64,000 nt of DNA from Candidatus Woesearchaeota archaeon (GCA_016932315.1 JAFGDD010000014.1:1-64000), one strand, 5' to 3'. Shown: positions 41,351 to 49,496, numbered from the stretch's first letter. The notes: generated from the sequence alone by a model not told the origin. Program-made: numbers and translations.

Positions 41351-41479
41351 AAGTCCGTTACCGCCCTAAGGTGCAAACTTCTTAGAAAAAATTAATCGAG
41401 CGCGTAGCCGGGGGTTGCCCCATACGGGGAGGCAGCGCCATCAAAATAACAAGCTAAAGTTTGCAAGGCGGTAGGACTT
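41351..41479. repeat. Structured element E3
   Basis: AAGTCC-gtt-ACCGCC (41351-41365) pairs with GGCGGT-a-GGACTT (41467-41479), and TGCAAACTT (41372-41380) pairs with AAGTTTGCA (41457-41465). The interior has GGGG/CCCC arms near 41410-41430. It fills most of the 189-nt gap between the GINS and L44e genes. The AAGTC/GACTT ends recall E1 and E2. Confidence 0.7.
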
Positions 41480-41488
41480 AAACTTTTT

Positions 41489-42199
41489 TCAAGCCATCTC
41501 TGCCTTTCCTTTCTTCACAAGAAGGTCTGCAATGAAAGTGTCAAGCTCTACTTCTTCGCCCTCATTAAAGGGACCGAGAATCTCGTTGTTCCTTCCCATG
41601 AACTTAGGCATTGAGTCCAGGATTATTACCCTTTTCTTTTCAGGAATTGTTGCAAAGGTTGCCTGGGCTCCAGGATCAGGCAGGTTTTCATCATCAGATC
41701 TCTCTTCAACAACTTCCTTTCTGACTTCTGCTCTTGCTTTAGCTTCTTGAACTTCTTTAACTTCTTGAACTCCCTCTAGCTTTGCAGAGTCTTCTTCCTT
41801 CAGATTAAGTATTCTATCAAGCATGGTTTCCTTGTACTTGGTGAACAGGAGAACCTGCTCATTAAAGAATTCCCTCTCAGACGGCAGAAGGGCTGACGTA
41901 TCAATGACATCAGAGCCAGTTCTGGCCTTGCTCATGGCCATGGTCAGGATTTTCTTCTCTCTGCGCTCATAAAGCTCTTTTATTATTCTTCTGATGTTCT
42001 GGAATTGTATTTTGAGCTTCTCCCTCTCAGCAGAGGCAAAGAGCTCATCATCCTTCCTGCTCAATGAGTCCTTCTTCTCCTTGAGATAAGCAAGCACTTG
42101 CTCATAGAAATCCTTGTCAAGCGTCTGGAGCTCCTCACGATTCTTTTCCCTGCGCAAAAGGTCAAAGAGGGTTTCATAATTAATTCTAATGTCAACCAT
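41489..42199 (-). CDS. gins51: GINS complex subunit (Gins51-type)
   Basis: 236 residues: a helical A domain (about 1-140, starting VDIRINYETLFDLLRREKN), an acidic linker (about 140-185) and a small beta-rich B domain (about 190-236, PKFMGRNNEILGPFNEGEEV). This A-B order is that of archaeal Gins15/Gins51, which joins MCM helicase and Cdc45/GAN at the replication fork. The acidic linker is longer than usual. Confidence 0.9.
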   Translation of the reverse strand: MVDIRINYETLFDLLRREKNREELQTLDKDFYEQVLAYLKEKKDSLSRKDDELFASAEREKLKIQFQNIRRIIKELYERREKKILTMAMSKARTGSDVIDTSALLPSEREFFNEQVLLFTKYKETMLDRILNLKEEDSAKLEGVQEVKEVQEAKARAEVRKEVVEERSDDENLPDPGAQATFATIPEKKRVIILDSMPKFMGRNNEILGPFNEGEEVELDTFIADLLVKKGKAEMA

Positions 42200-42242
42200 A
42201 AGCTTGAAGAAAAAAAACGCTGTTTAAATAGTTTGTTGTCAA

Positions 42243-42278
42243 CTACTTCGCGCTAAGCGCGGAGCGTTAGCGCAGTAG
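42243..42278. repeat. Hairpin CTACT..GCGCTAA
   Basis: CTACT-tc-GCGCTAA (42243-42256) pairs with TTAGCGC-AGTAG (42267-42278), a 12-bp stem with a 2-nt bulge and 10-nt loop. It lies just upstream of the GINS start on the leader side and next to element E6. Confidence 0.6.
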
Positions 42279-42285
42279 GTTACTT

Positions 42286-42379
42286 AAAAATTATTCGCAC
42301 TCCATCCATCATCTAAAGCGCATGGCTTTTGCATTAGCAAATCCAAAACATAAGTTTTGTTATTAGGACGGTAATTTTT
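42286..42379. repeat. Structured element E6
   Basis: AAAAATTA (42286-42293) pairs with TAATTTTT (42372-42379), and CCATCC (42302-42307) pairs with GGACGG (42366-42371) with one mismatch. An internal hairpin CAAAAC-ataa-GTTTTG lies at 42344-42359. The layout is like E1 and E2. It occupies the divergent spacer 42200-42452. Confidence 0.6.
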
Positions 42380-42452
42380 GTTGTAAAAAACTTGTGAAGA
42401 AAAAAGTTTATAAAGGTCTAGCCATCACTATCACAGGCCGGAGGATGGTATT

Positions 42453-42854
42453 GTGAAACTGGAAGAAATAAAACAAGGCGAAATTGCTTTTGTAGAAAAG
42501 CTTTATGGTATTATGAACGGTTATGAAAAGCGTGCCAAAAAAGTCAAAGCGCCATATAAAGAAACGATTGTCAAAAACCTGTCTCAAATGCTGGATGTTT
42601 CTGAGCCAACCCTTGAAAAAATATTGAATTATTTACCAGAAAAGGTAAGCTTTGATACCATCAGGAATATAAGAGATTTAAGAGAAATTTTTCTTATACT
42701 TGATGAGTCTCTGCATAATGAAGGAATTTACGAATGGCTCAGCGGATACAATAAGTATTTAGAAGGCAAACAACCCCTGGAGTTGCTGCTGAATAAGGAC
42801 TATAAGCAATTGAAGCAGGCTGCGGTTCATCTGCGGGACAATATCTCTTTTTAA
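42453..42854 (+). CDS. Possible MbcA/ParS/Xre-type (DUF2384-like) antitoxin homologue
   Basis: 133 residues, all helical. A helix-turn-helix-like region (about 40-65, LSQMLDVSEPTLEKIL) is followed by a C-terminal stretch WLSGYNKYLEGKQPLELLL (about 98-116), which resembles the W...NxxLxGxxPxELL pattern of the DUF2384 antitoxin domain. The start is GTG behind a CGGAGG site, with TTTATAAA about 45 nt upstream. No RES-type toxin gene is adjacent, so it is an orphan or a regulator. The assignment rests on a short motif. Confidence 0.5.
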   Translation: MKLEEIKQGEIAFVEKLYGIMNGYEKRAKKVKAPYKETIVKNLSQMLDVSEPTLEKILNYLPEKVSFDTIRNIRDLREIFLILDESLHNEGIYEWLSGYNKYLEGKQPLELLLNKDYKQLKQAAVHLRDNISF

Positions 42855-42918
42855 TTCATACGGCAACTACTCGCGCATCAATTAACTATTTAAACTTCTC
42901 AGAAGTCCATAATGGGTC

Positions 42919-44139
42919 ATGGCAGTCTTGCAGTTCCAGGACCTTGAATTTGTAGACGAGAAAGATAGCGTCAAAGTGTTATTCCTCAAAATATACTATT
43001 TCCGCATTGAAAAGAAAGAGCTGGAAAGGATTGGCAATTTCAAAATATCTTTGCACAGTATTGAGTTTGACTGCTCTGAGAAAAAGGCATCAAACAAGTT
43101 TGGTCAACTACTGGAGAAAGGCTTTGCAGGGCTTAAGTGCAGCCTTAACAATCTTAAAACAGTTTATGTTCACAAAAATTCAGGCATCCCCTTGGTTGGG
43201 GCAGGTGTTTTTGGCTTGATTGACAGGAATACCAACTGCATCGAGGTCAAGCCTCTCACTGCCTGCAACCTGGACTGCTTGTTCTGCAGCGTTGATGCTG
43301 GCAAGAGCAGCAAGAAAGTGACTGATTACATCATTGAAAAGGATTATCTGGTTGAAGAATTCAATAAGCTCGCTGCAAGAAAAGAGCATCCTGTTGAAGC
43401 TCATATTGGGCCGCAAGGCGAGCCCTTGCTTTATGCTCCATTGACTGATTTAATAAGGGATTTGAGGCATAATCCAAAAGTAAAAATTGTCTCGATTGAC
43501 ACCAACGGAACCCTGCTCACAGAAAAACTCATTGATAATCTTGTAAGTGCCGGCCTCACGAGGCTTAACATATCAATTCATTCTCTTGACGAGAAAAAAT
43601 GCAGCTACATGGCAGGCGCTAGCTACAATATAAAGCACGTCCTTAAAATGGTGGAGTATGCTAGCAAGAAACTGAATGTTCTGCTGGCACCGGTAGTTGT
43701 ACCAAGCATTAATGATGAGGACTTAAAGAATATTGTTGAGGCTGGCAGGAAAATAATGTCAGAAAAATCTGAATTTCCGGTGTTGGGCATCCAGAACTAT
43801 CTTAATTATAAGCGCGGAAGAAACCCTGTTAAGCAGCGCAGCTGGGAAGAGTTCTTTGAAATGCTCAAGCCTTTTGAAAAAGTTACTGGGCTGAAGCTGA
43901 GGCTTGCAAAGGAGGACTTTGGCATACTTGCTGACAAGAAGCTTGGTAAGCCGTTTGAAAAGAAGCAAGTCATCAAGGCAGTGGTTGTCTGTGACGGCCC
44001 TTTGCTTGGAGAGAAAGTTGCTGCTGCAAACGGGAGGACAATTATCGTCGATAAAGCAGCCAGAGCCAAAAATAATTCTGTTATTAATGTCAAGCTAATC
44101 AGGGACAAGCACAATATTTTTAGGGGGGTTATGGAGTAG
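42919..44139 (+). CDS. Radical SAM protein with C-terminal TRAM domain
   Basis: 406 residues. The iron-sulphur motif CNLDCLFCSV (about 115-124, CxxxCxxC) lies after an unusual 110-residue N-terminal domain. Radical SAM core features follow (GPQGEPLLY, DTNGTLL, NISIHSLD). Residues about 345-406 form a TRAM-like RNA-binding domain (GPLLGEKVAAANGRTIIVD). A TRAM domain suggests an RNA substrate, perhaps tRNA, but the reaction is unknown. A TATA-like CTATTTAAAC is about 29 nt upstream. Confidence 0.82.
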   Translation: MAVLQFQDLEFVDEKDSVKVLFLKIYYFRIEKKELERIGNFKISLHSIEFDCSEKKASNKFGQLLEKGFAGLKCSLNNLKTVYVHKNSGIPLVGAGVFGLIDRNTNCIEVKPLTACNLDCLFCSVDAGKSSKKVTDYIIEKDYLVEEFNKLAARKEHPVEAHIGPQGEPLLYAPLTDLIRDLRHNPKVKIVSIDTNGTLLTEKLIDNLVSAGLTRLNISIHSLDEKKCSYMAGASYNIKHVLKMVEYASKKLNVLLAPVVVPSINDEDLKNIVEAGRKIMSEKSEFPVLGIQNYLNYKRGRNPVKQRSWEEFFEMLKPFEKVTGLKLRLAKEDFGILADKKLGKPFEKKQVIKAVVVCDGPLLGEKVAAANGRTIIVDKAARAKNNSVINVKLIRDKHNIFRGVME

Positions 44140-44179
44140 TTCAAAAGATTAGTCTGATAATTCAAAATTAACTTTTAAC

Positions 44180-46063
44180 TTAAGATTTCTTTCCGAACAG
44201 CCTGTTGAAGAAAGCAGATATTTCCTTTATTACCTTGGCAAAGAATCCTTCTTTTTTCACTGGCTCCTGTTTTGGCGGCTCTGGCTCTGGCTGCTCTTGC
44301 TGGGGGATATTGGTCTCTTGTTTTTTCTCAGCAGGTTTAACCTTGATAGTAAGATTCTTGCTGACCAGGAAATTCTTTGCCTCAATGCCTGCAAAGGTTT
44401 TTATCATTAGCTCAGTGTTATTAAAATCTTCAGGAATGAATAGTTTGTAAGTATAGGCTTGCCTGGTTTCTGCCCTGTCAAACAGCATTGTCTCGCTGGT
44501 ACTCGTCATACCGCCGCCAAGGGTCGCGCCTCTTGTGTACTCATCCCTCACTGTAACCTTGATGGATTCCTGGTTGTTATTAGTTATTTTAATAGTGATG
44601 GTTACGTTGTTGCCGGCAACCAATTCTTGTGTGTCTGCTGATTGCGATATGCTTATTGCATCTGCAACAGGAGTTACTGTAAAGCTTACTTTCTCAGAGA
44701 AGTTGCGGTTCTCGCTGGTTGATGTCTCGTAGCTTCCGCTGGCTATGATGTCATATGTTACTTTATTGTCGACAAAAGGAGCTTCTAAAGAATCATTAAC
44801 AATAATTGTCTTGGTAGCTTCTGGCATTAGCTCTGCAAGCTCTGCTGTTAAGTCAGGCAAGAATGTGCTTGTTACCTTGGCTTTGATGTTCCTGAAACCA
44901 ACTATTTTGTTGGGGTTATTGACAGAAAAGGCTATTCTAAAGATTCCTCCTTCTGACACGCTGGTCTCAAGCACTGAAAGTATTGGGTCAATTGGCTGAA
45001 TGTTGGATGTTAGGCTCAGATTTTTTGTCTCAGAAAAAACCTTGCCTTCTGAATCGAGCAGGCGTAGCTCAACAAGGAAATTGTACCTGCCTGATTTGAC
45101 TGGCTTGAGCAAAAGGTTTATCATCTTGTAGTTATCTGGCTTTATTATGCCTTTCCAGGAATACTTATCATTCTTCTTTTCAAGCTCTCCTGGCAATGAC
45201 TGCAGTGTTATGTAGCTAGGAATAGTTATTTTCAGCTCTGTAACATTAATGTCAACAGAAACATCATTTTCTACTCTTAAACTAATGGCTGTTTGCTCAG
45301 AAGCTTCAATGCTCGACGGAGAAATCGATGCTGAGAAGGTGTAAGGCTTAATTACCTTTACGCTTTGGCTTGAACTCTTTAACCCGTAAGATTTTCCTTG
45401 GTAAGTATGATTAACAATTGCTGAGTTAGAGAAGTCAAGATAGCCAGTAACCTTGAATGTGTAAGTAAATGTCTTCTCACTCTCAGATGCCAGGTTGCCT
45501 GAATAGCTTATGCTTTTAAGGCTGCGAGTTGTTCCTGAAGAAGAGGATAATATTTCAATTCCTTCAGGGTATTCCTCAAAATAGCTCAGGCTGTCTGTGC
45601 CATCACTTCCAGTGTTCTTTAGCACTACTGAAACAGTAACTTCGCCATTAAGTTCTGGCGTGTCATCTGAGAAAGTCCTGGTAACAGTGATGTCCGGCCC
45701 ATAAGTCTTTACTAGTATTGAGATGCCTGCATAAGCCCTGCCCTCAACAAACTTGATATGGTCGCCATCCTCAGCATTAAGCACATCCCTAAAGATTTCC
45801 TCTATGCAAGTCTCCCTTATGCCTGTAACCTTGCATTCACCCTCCTTAATGATATAGGAGTTCTTGTTAATCCCGACAATAACAGATGTGTCTTCTATAT
45901 CATAATGAGTTATGGTGTAAACATCTCCTTCAACAGAGAAGGTGTCGCCAGAGTAGTGCCAGTCATTATACAAGTCTTTGGCCTGGGCAAAACAGCATAA
46001 AGTCAGCAATAATAACAGGCTTGAAATGAAAAGAAGAGTTGCCTTTACAAAGTTTTGTTTCAT
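44180..46063 (-). CDS. Exported protein with CARDB/Ig-like repeats
   Basis: About 627 residues. A Sec signal peptide (KATLLFISSLLLLLTLCCFAQA) is followed by several beta-sandwich repeats resembling CARDB or archaeal surface NEW3-type domains (EVTVSVVLKNTGSDG, SPSSIEASEQTAISL). A Pro/Glu/Gln linker and a basic amphipathic tail FFNRLFGKKS follow. There is no clear C-terminal anchor helix. It sits next to the S-layer gene on the same strand and is probably a cell-envelope protein. Confidence 0.78.
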   Translation of the reverse strand: MKQNFVKATLLFISSLLLLLTLCCFAQAKDLYNDWHYSGDTFSVEGDVYTITHYDIEDTSVIVGINKNSYIIKEGECKVTGIRETCIEEIFRDVLNAEDGDHIKFVEGRAYAGISILVKTYGPDITVTRTFSDDTPELNGEVTVSVVLKNTGSDGTDSLSYFEEYPEGIEILSSSSGTTRSLKSISYSGNLASESEKTFTYTFKVTGYLDFSNSAIVNHTYQGKSYGLKSSSQSVKVIKPYTFSASISPSSIEASEQTAISLRVENDVSVDINVTELKITIPSYITLQSLPGELEKKNDKYSWKGIIKPDNYKMINLLLKPVKSGRYNFLVELRLLDSEGKVFSETKNLSLTSNIQPIDPILSVLETSVSEGGIFRIAFSVNNPNKIVGFRNIKAKVTSTFLPDLTAELAELMPEATKTIIVNDSLEAPFVDNKVTYDIIASGSYETSTSENRNFSEKVSFTVTPVADAISISQSADTQELVAGNNVTITIKITNNNQESIKVTVRDEYTRGATLGGGMTSTSETMLFDRAETRQAYTYKLFIPEDFNNTELMIKTFAGIEAKNFLVSKNLTIKVKPAEKKQETNIPQQEQPEPEPPKQEPVKKEGFFAKVIKEISAFFNRLFGKKS

Positions 46064-46237
46064 AAATGTTTTTCTTCTAATCAAGAATATAAATGTTTTT
46101 CGCTTATCAAAATATGCCTATTTGAATTGGTGGTAAAAAAGAGAAAAGAAGAAAAAAAAGAAAACAAAATTGCTAGAGAAATTTTGAATATTTTTTAAAA
46201 AGAAAAAAAGAAAAAAAGAAAAAATTTGTTTTTGGTT

Positions 46238-48760
46238 TTAGCCAACCTTGTTCACAGTGATTGTGTTCAGGTCTGCAACTACAACTTCTGCCTCAGTCCC
46301 TGAGAGGTCATAGTCTTCGTAGTCTGCTAGCACATAGCATGCGCCTAGTGTGTCCTGAGCTCCATAACCTGCTACGAGCAAGGCGTTCTTGTCAGCAAAG
46401 AGCTTGATAACTGCTTTGCCTGGAGTAAATCCTTCTGTGCAAGTTGCTGGGTTGCCCATTAACTCAGCTGCTGCTGTGTTGACGCAAGGTCCTCCAACCA
46501 CTATCATGTTCTCGCTTCCGAGAGCTGGGGCTTCTGTGTCAAGCACTGCTAATCCAACTGCAATTGGGTTGAGTGTGGTGCTTGATATTGTGCCTCCTGA
46601 TGTGGCTGTTCCTTCCTTGACTTCAACAACGCCTGCTGTCACAAACACTTGAGCACCCTTCTGTGTTAGCGGGTAGTCAATTGTTATTTCAGCTGCTTCT
46701 GTTCCAGAGCTTGGGTAGTACCTTGTGTACTTGGCGCCATATATGTCGTATCCGTATGAGTAGTCATCATTCTCTGGGTCGTCGACCAATGTTGGATCGT
46801 TCACTGTTGAACTGATCTTGTTAGCTGTTGCGCTGGTAATGGTCAAGTCGCTTGAGATTGGACCGTCTCCAGACTCATCAAACAGAGATGCTGGCGTTGT
46901 TATACTGACGTTAACTACATCGCTATAGTCAGTAATAGCGTATGGGTTGGTTAAGTTGTCATAACTGTCTCCTAAGCTGAAGATTTGTGTTCCGTTGCCT
47001 AGGTCAAGGACTGCTCCTCCCTTAGCTACTAGCTTTAACTCTGTGGCGTTGATTGCGTCATTTCCATCCAAGTCCATAGTCAATGCATAGTCCTCTGAAG
47101 CGGTTGCTGAGGATGCTCCTACATAGAAGTCGTGGGTTTTTCCTGCAACAATCAGCTCACCAGTTGCTGTTGAACCTACAGTTCCTGAGTATGACACAAC
47201 AATTGTGTCTCCTGCCAGGTCTCTGAAAGTTACTGTGCTGTCGCCTGTGCTTATTGACTGGTATCTCAATACGCTGCTTACTGCCTTGCTGTCATCAGTA
47301 GTGCCTGTTGCCCTGTCTGATAACAGGAAGTAGTCATTGTCTGAGATAAAGGTGGCGTTGTTCGTTGGAGTTGTACCAACAATTGGTCCCCAGTATGTTG
47401 GTTCGGTGAAGATGAAGTCATCATCATCGTCTCCATACTTGAAGATGCTGTTTTTGTTGGTTATGAAGGGGAAGCTGTATGCGTCTCCGTTCACATTGAC
47501 AAACTCTAAGTCATAGCTGTGGTCAGATTTGGCATTAAACTTTATTGTGCTTACGCCTGTGTTCATCAGGCCTGCGTACTTAATGTCCCATGTGTCTGTC
47601 AGCAATCCTTCTGGCTCTGTCATGTACTCCTTCACGCCTTTGCCTGCTGGCACATAGATGTCGTCGTCAGCAAGTACTTTGTACTTGATGTAGTTCAGCT
47701 TGGTTGTAGTGCTAGACTCAGCAGTTCCTTTTATTATTAAATAGGCATCGCTGATGCTTTCACTGTTAACCTTGACTGTGCCTTGTGCATAGGTGCTGTC
47801 TGTGAAGTCAGTGTCTGTCAACTCTATCTTGTTAGCTCCAAGGAAGAACTCAACAATACCTTCTCTTTGGTTTGTCAATATTTCTTGGACTCCAACAGTC
47901 ACTTCTGAGCTGAGGACATCTGTCTCTCCTTCATTGAGCTCTTTGGTTAACATTCCGTTAACGCTTAGCTTTGCAGACTGGTCGTCGCTGCTAATGAACA
48001 CAGCAGTCACTTCATAGTCCTTACCATCTATAGTATAGGTCTTGGTTTCGCCGTCCTTTAAGGTGTCAGCTACTTCTCCTCCCAATAAGGTAAGGCTCAT
48101 GTCGTTGCCGTTGGCCATTGAAGCAGTTGTTATGGTGAAAGGCGCGCCTAATATTGTTAAGACTTCACTTTCAAAGTCATTAAGGGCGTTACTCTCGTTG
48201 TCTGCTGCTGCTCCTTCTGTGAACTCCATGTGGTACTCAAATATTGTTGAGCCATCAGTGATTTTCAAGAAGTCGCCAACTTCATCGTCGTCATTCTCAG
48301 CATAGGTTACTGACATCGTGGTGTTGTCGAATTTCAGGTATTGATTGACTGGTGTCGTGCTTTCTCCTGTGTCAAAAACCCCTGACTTCAACGCATCCAA
48401 GTCAGTATGTCTAAAAGTTGACTTTACGCTGCCGATTGTTTCTCCAATTCGGATAAAGTCATTTCCAGTCTTGAACTCTGCTGAGTCTCCTGTCACTGTT
48501 GCTTTTCCAGCTGCATCTGGTAGCTCTACTTCTGTGGTTGTGCTGGCTGATGCCTGCAAACTAGCTGCGAGATCAATCGCTCCTACGACGTCAGATGTAG
48601 CTGCTTTTGCTCCGACAACAATCTTGCCGTCGAAGACGCCGTTGGCAACGAAAGGCGCAGGATAGTTACTCAGGTCAAGTGCCATTGCTCCCATAATAGT
48701 GGCTCCTACCATGGTAGTTCCAGCAACCAGAGCTGCTATCTTTTTTACTGTCTTTCGCAT
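46238..48760 (-). CDS. S-layer protein
   Basis: 840 residues. The N-terminus is MRKTVKKIAALVAGTTMVGATIMGAMA (signal peptide), followed by DLSNYPAPFV and a segment IVVGAKAATSDVVGAIDLA, characteristic of archaeal S-layer proteins of the methanogen/DPANN type. The mature protein is acidic and Thr/Ser/Asp-rich. The C-terminal part repeats a similar VVGGP..VN-AAEL fold. The ATG at 48760 is preferred; a TTG two codons upstream also lies near the ribosome site. That site (GGAGG) lies in the loop of an 8-bp hairpin. High expression is expected. Confidence 0.93.
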   Translation of the reverse strand: MRKTVKKIAALVAGTTMVGATIMGAMALDLSNYPAPFVANGVFDGKIVVGAKAATSDVVGAIDLAASLQASASTTTEVELPDAAGKATVTGDSAEFKTGNDFIRIGETIGSVKSTFRHTDLDALKSGVFDTGESTTPVNQYLKFDNTTMSVTYAENDDDEVGDFLKITDGSTIFEYHMEFTEGAAADNESNALNDFESEVLTILGAPFTITTASMANGNDMSLTLLGGEVADTLKDGETKTYTIDGKDYEVTAVFISSDDQSAKLSVNGMLTKELNEGETDVLSSEVTVGVQEILTNQREGIVEFFLGANKIELTDTDFTDSTYAQGTVKVNSESISDAYLIIKGTAESSTTTKLNYIKYKVLADDDIYVPAGKGVKEYMTEPEGLLTDTWDIKYAGLMNTGVSTIKFNAKSDHSYDLEFVNVNGDAYSFPFITNKNSIFKYGDDDDDFIFTEPTYWGPIVGTTPTNNATFISDNDYFLLSDRATGTTDDSKAVSSVLRYQSISTGDSTVTFRDLAGDTIVVSYSGTVGSTATGELIVAGKTHDFYVGASSATASEDYALTMDLDGNDAINATELKLVAKGGAVLDLGNGTQIFSLGDSYDNLTNPYAITDYSDVVNVSITTPASLFDESGDGPISSDLTITSATANKISSTVNDPTLVDDPENDDYSYGYDIYGAKYTRYYPSSGTEAAEITIDYPLTQKGAQVFVTAGVVEVKEGTATSGGTISSTTLNPIAVGLAVLDTEAPALGSENMIVVGGPCVNTAAAELMGNPATCTEGFTPGKAVIKLFADKNALLVAGYGAQDTLGACYVLADYEDYDLSGTEAEVVVADLNTITVNKVG

Positions 48761-48767
48761 ATTCAAT

Positions 48768-48787
48768 TTAAACACCTCCGTGTTTAA
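48768..48787 (-). promoter_or_regulatory. Hairpin presenting the ribosome site of the S-layer mRNA
   Basis: TTAAACAC and GTGTTTAA form a perfect 8-bp stem with loop GGAG (read on the minus strand), placing the Shine-Dalgarno core in the 4-nt loop 8-12 nt before the start codon. It could stabilise the 5' end or modulate ribosome access. The remaining upstream region 48788-49110 is AT-rich DNA with TATA-like sequences and no gene. Confidence 0.6.
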
Positions 48788-49110
48788 CTCTCTTTAACCA
48801 TGTTTCCAACAGTAGAATGCACCAAGTTTACGCAAGATAGCTGTTCTCACAACTATATTTTAAGCCCTGATACATTCATATGTCGTCAACTAATCGTTTA
48901 TCCCTCATAGTCAAGTTTTATTTATAAAGTTTTCGCAGTATGGGGAGGTGATTGGGTGATGATTTTTTTATAAGGCTTAAAAACTCTGAATTCGCTATAA
49001 TTAACCATTTTTAATTTTTGAGTGATTACAACATCATTTTTTAAATAGTCAATATTATCATGTATATTATATAATTAAATTATTAGTTCTGCCTGAAAGA
49101 AAAAAAGGTT

Positions 49111-49128
49111 ATGCGGGGAGAAGGATTC
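49111..49128 (-). repeat. Duplicated 3' end of tRNA-Leu
   Basis: The 18 bases at 49111-49128 are identical to 49208-49225, the acceptor 3' strand, 3' T stem and part of the T loop of tRNA-Leu. The copy lies 97 bp downstream of the gene in its direction of transcription. Only about 79 bp, with a short AACCTTT/AAAGGTT hairpin, separates the copies. It may be an integration scar or a slipped duplication. Confidence 0.75.
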
Positions 49129-49233
49129 CCACCAACCTTTAGCGCAAAGGTTGACGAAAAAATGCGGCATGCGTTCGCTTCGCTCACTTAGCCCCATAAA
49201 AAAGAGTATGCGGGGAGAAGGATTCGAACCCTC

Positions 49234-49337
49234 GCAGGCACTACTCCAAGGTTGGCACCTTGAATTGCCAAGGCCAAGCCTTGTCTACTCCAAGACTAGC
49301 GTCTTGTCCTGCCAAGACCTACATCTTGTCTAAGCCA
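49234..49337 (-). other. Expanded variable arm of tRNA-Leu: four tandem hairpins
   Basis: Between the anticodon stem and T stem, where about 14-20 nt are normal, lie about 104 nt. A possible variable stem GGC/GCC encloses four hairpins of about 24 nt, with stems AAGA/TCTT, CAAGAC/GTCTTG, CAAGGC/GCCTTG and CAAGGT/ACCTTG, mostly joined by GGAGTA or GGCA. The last stem pairs differ but remain complementary. It could be an unspliced arm or a third intron. Confidence 0.7.
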
Positions 49338-49343
49338 ACAGGT

Positions 49344-49366
49344 CTCTTAGACTAGAGACGCTGTCT
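49344..49366 (-). other. Anticodon-loop intron (37/38) of tRNA-Leu
   Basis: 23 nt. The central 4-bp helix CUUA/UAAG, 3-nt bulges GG|A and AG|A, and a distal GAC/GUC helix form a standard bulge-helix-bulge. Removing it gives the loop CUUAGGA with anticodon UAG. Confidence 0.88.
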
Positions 49367-49382
49367 CCTAAGCCTGTCCCGT

Positions 49383-49402
49383 AAAGCCACCTTTTTTTGG
49401 TT
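49383..49402 (-). other. Probable 20-nt D-loop intron of tRNA-Leu
   Basis: GGCC pairs with GGCU (one G-U pair), flanked by bulges AA|A and UU|A, and ACC pairs with GGU around an A7 loop: a minimal bulge-helix-bulge. Its removal leaves the usual tRNA-Leu D loop GGCCAAA. An unspliced long D loop is the alternative. Confidence 0.6.
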
Positions 49403-49496
49403 TTGGCCGCTCCGGCATCCCCGCATTTACCAGGTTACCTATTAGTGTGCTCTGCTGGTTTAAAAAATTTACTAAATGAAAACATTTAAATATTAA

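Larger units (their letters stand above)
49209..49424 (-). tRNA. tRNA-Leu(UAG) with introns and a giant variable region
   Basis: G1 is at 49424 and A73 at 49209. The acceptor pairs GCGGGGA with UCCCCGC; T stem GAGGG pairs with CCUUC around loop UUCGAAU. Anticodon stem ACAGG pairs with CCUGU, and UAG is at 49370-49368. A 23-nt intron follows G37, with a perfect CUUA/UAAG bulge-helix-bulge. The D loop holds a further 20-nt insertion and the variable region is about 104 nt. Leu identity rests on UAG, the GCGGGG acceptor and the GGCCAAA D loop. Confidence 0.85.
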
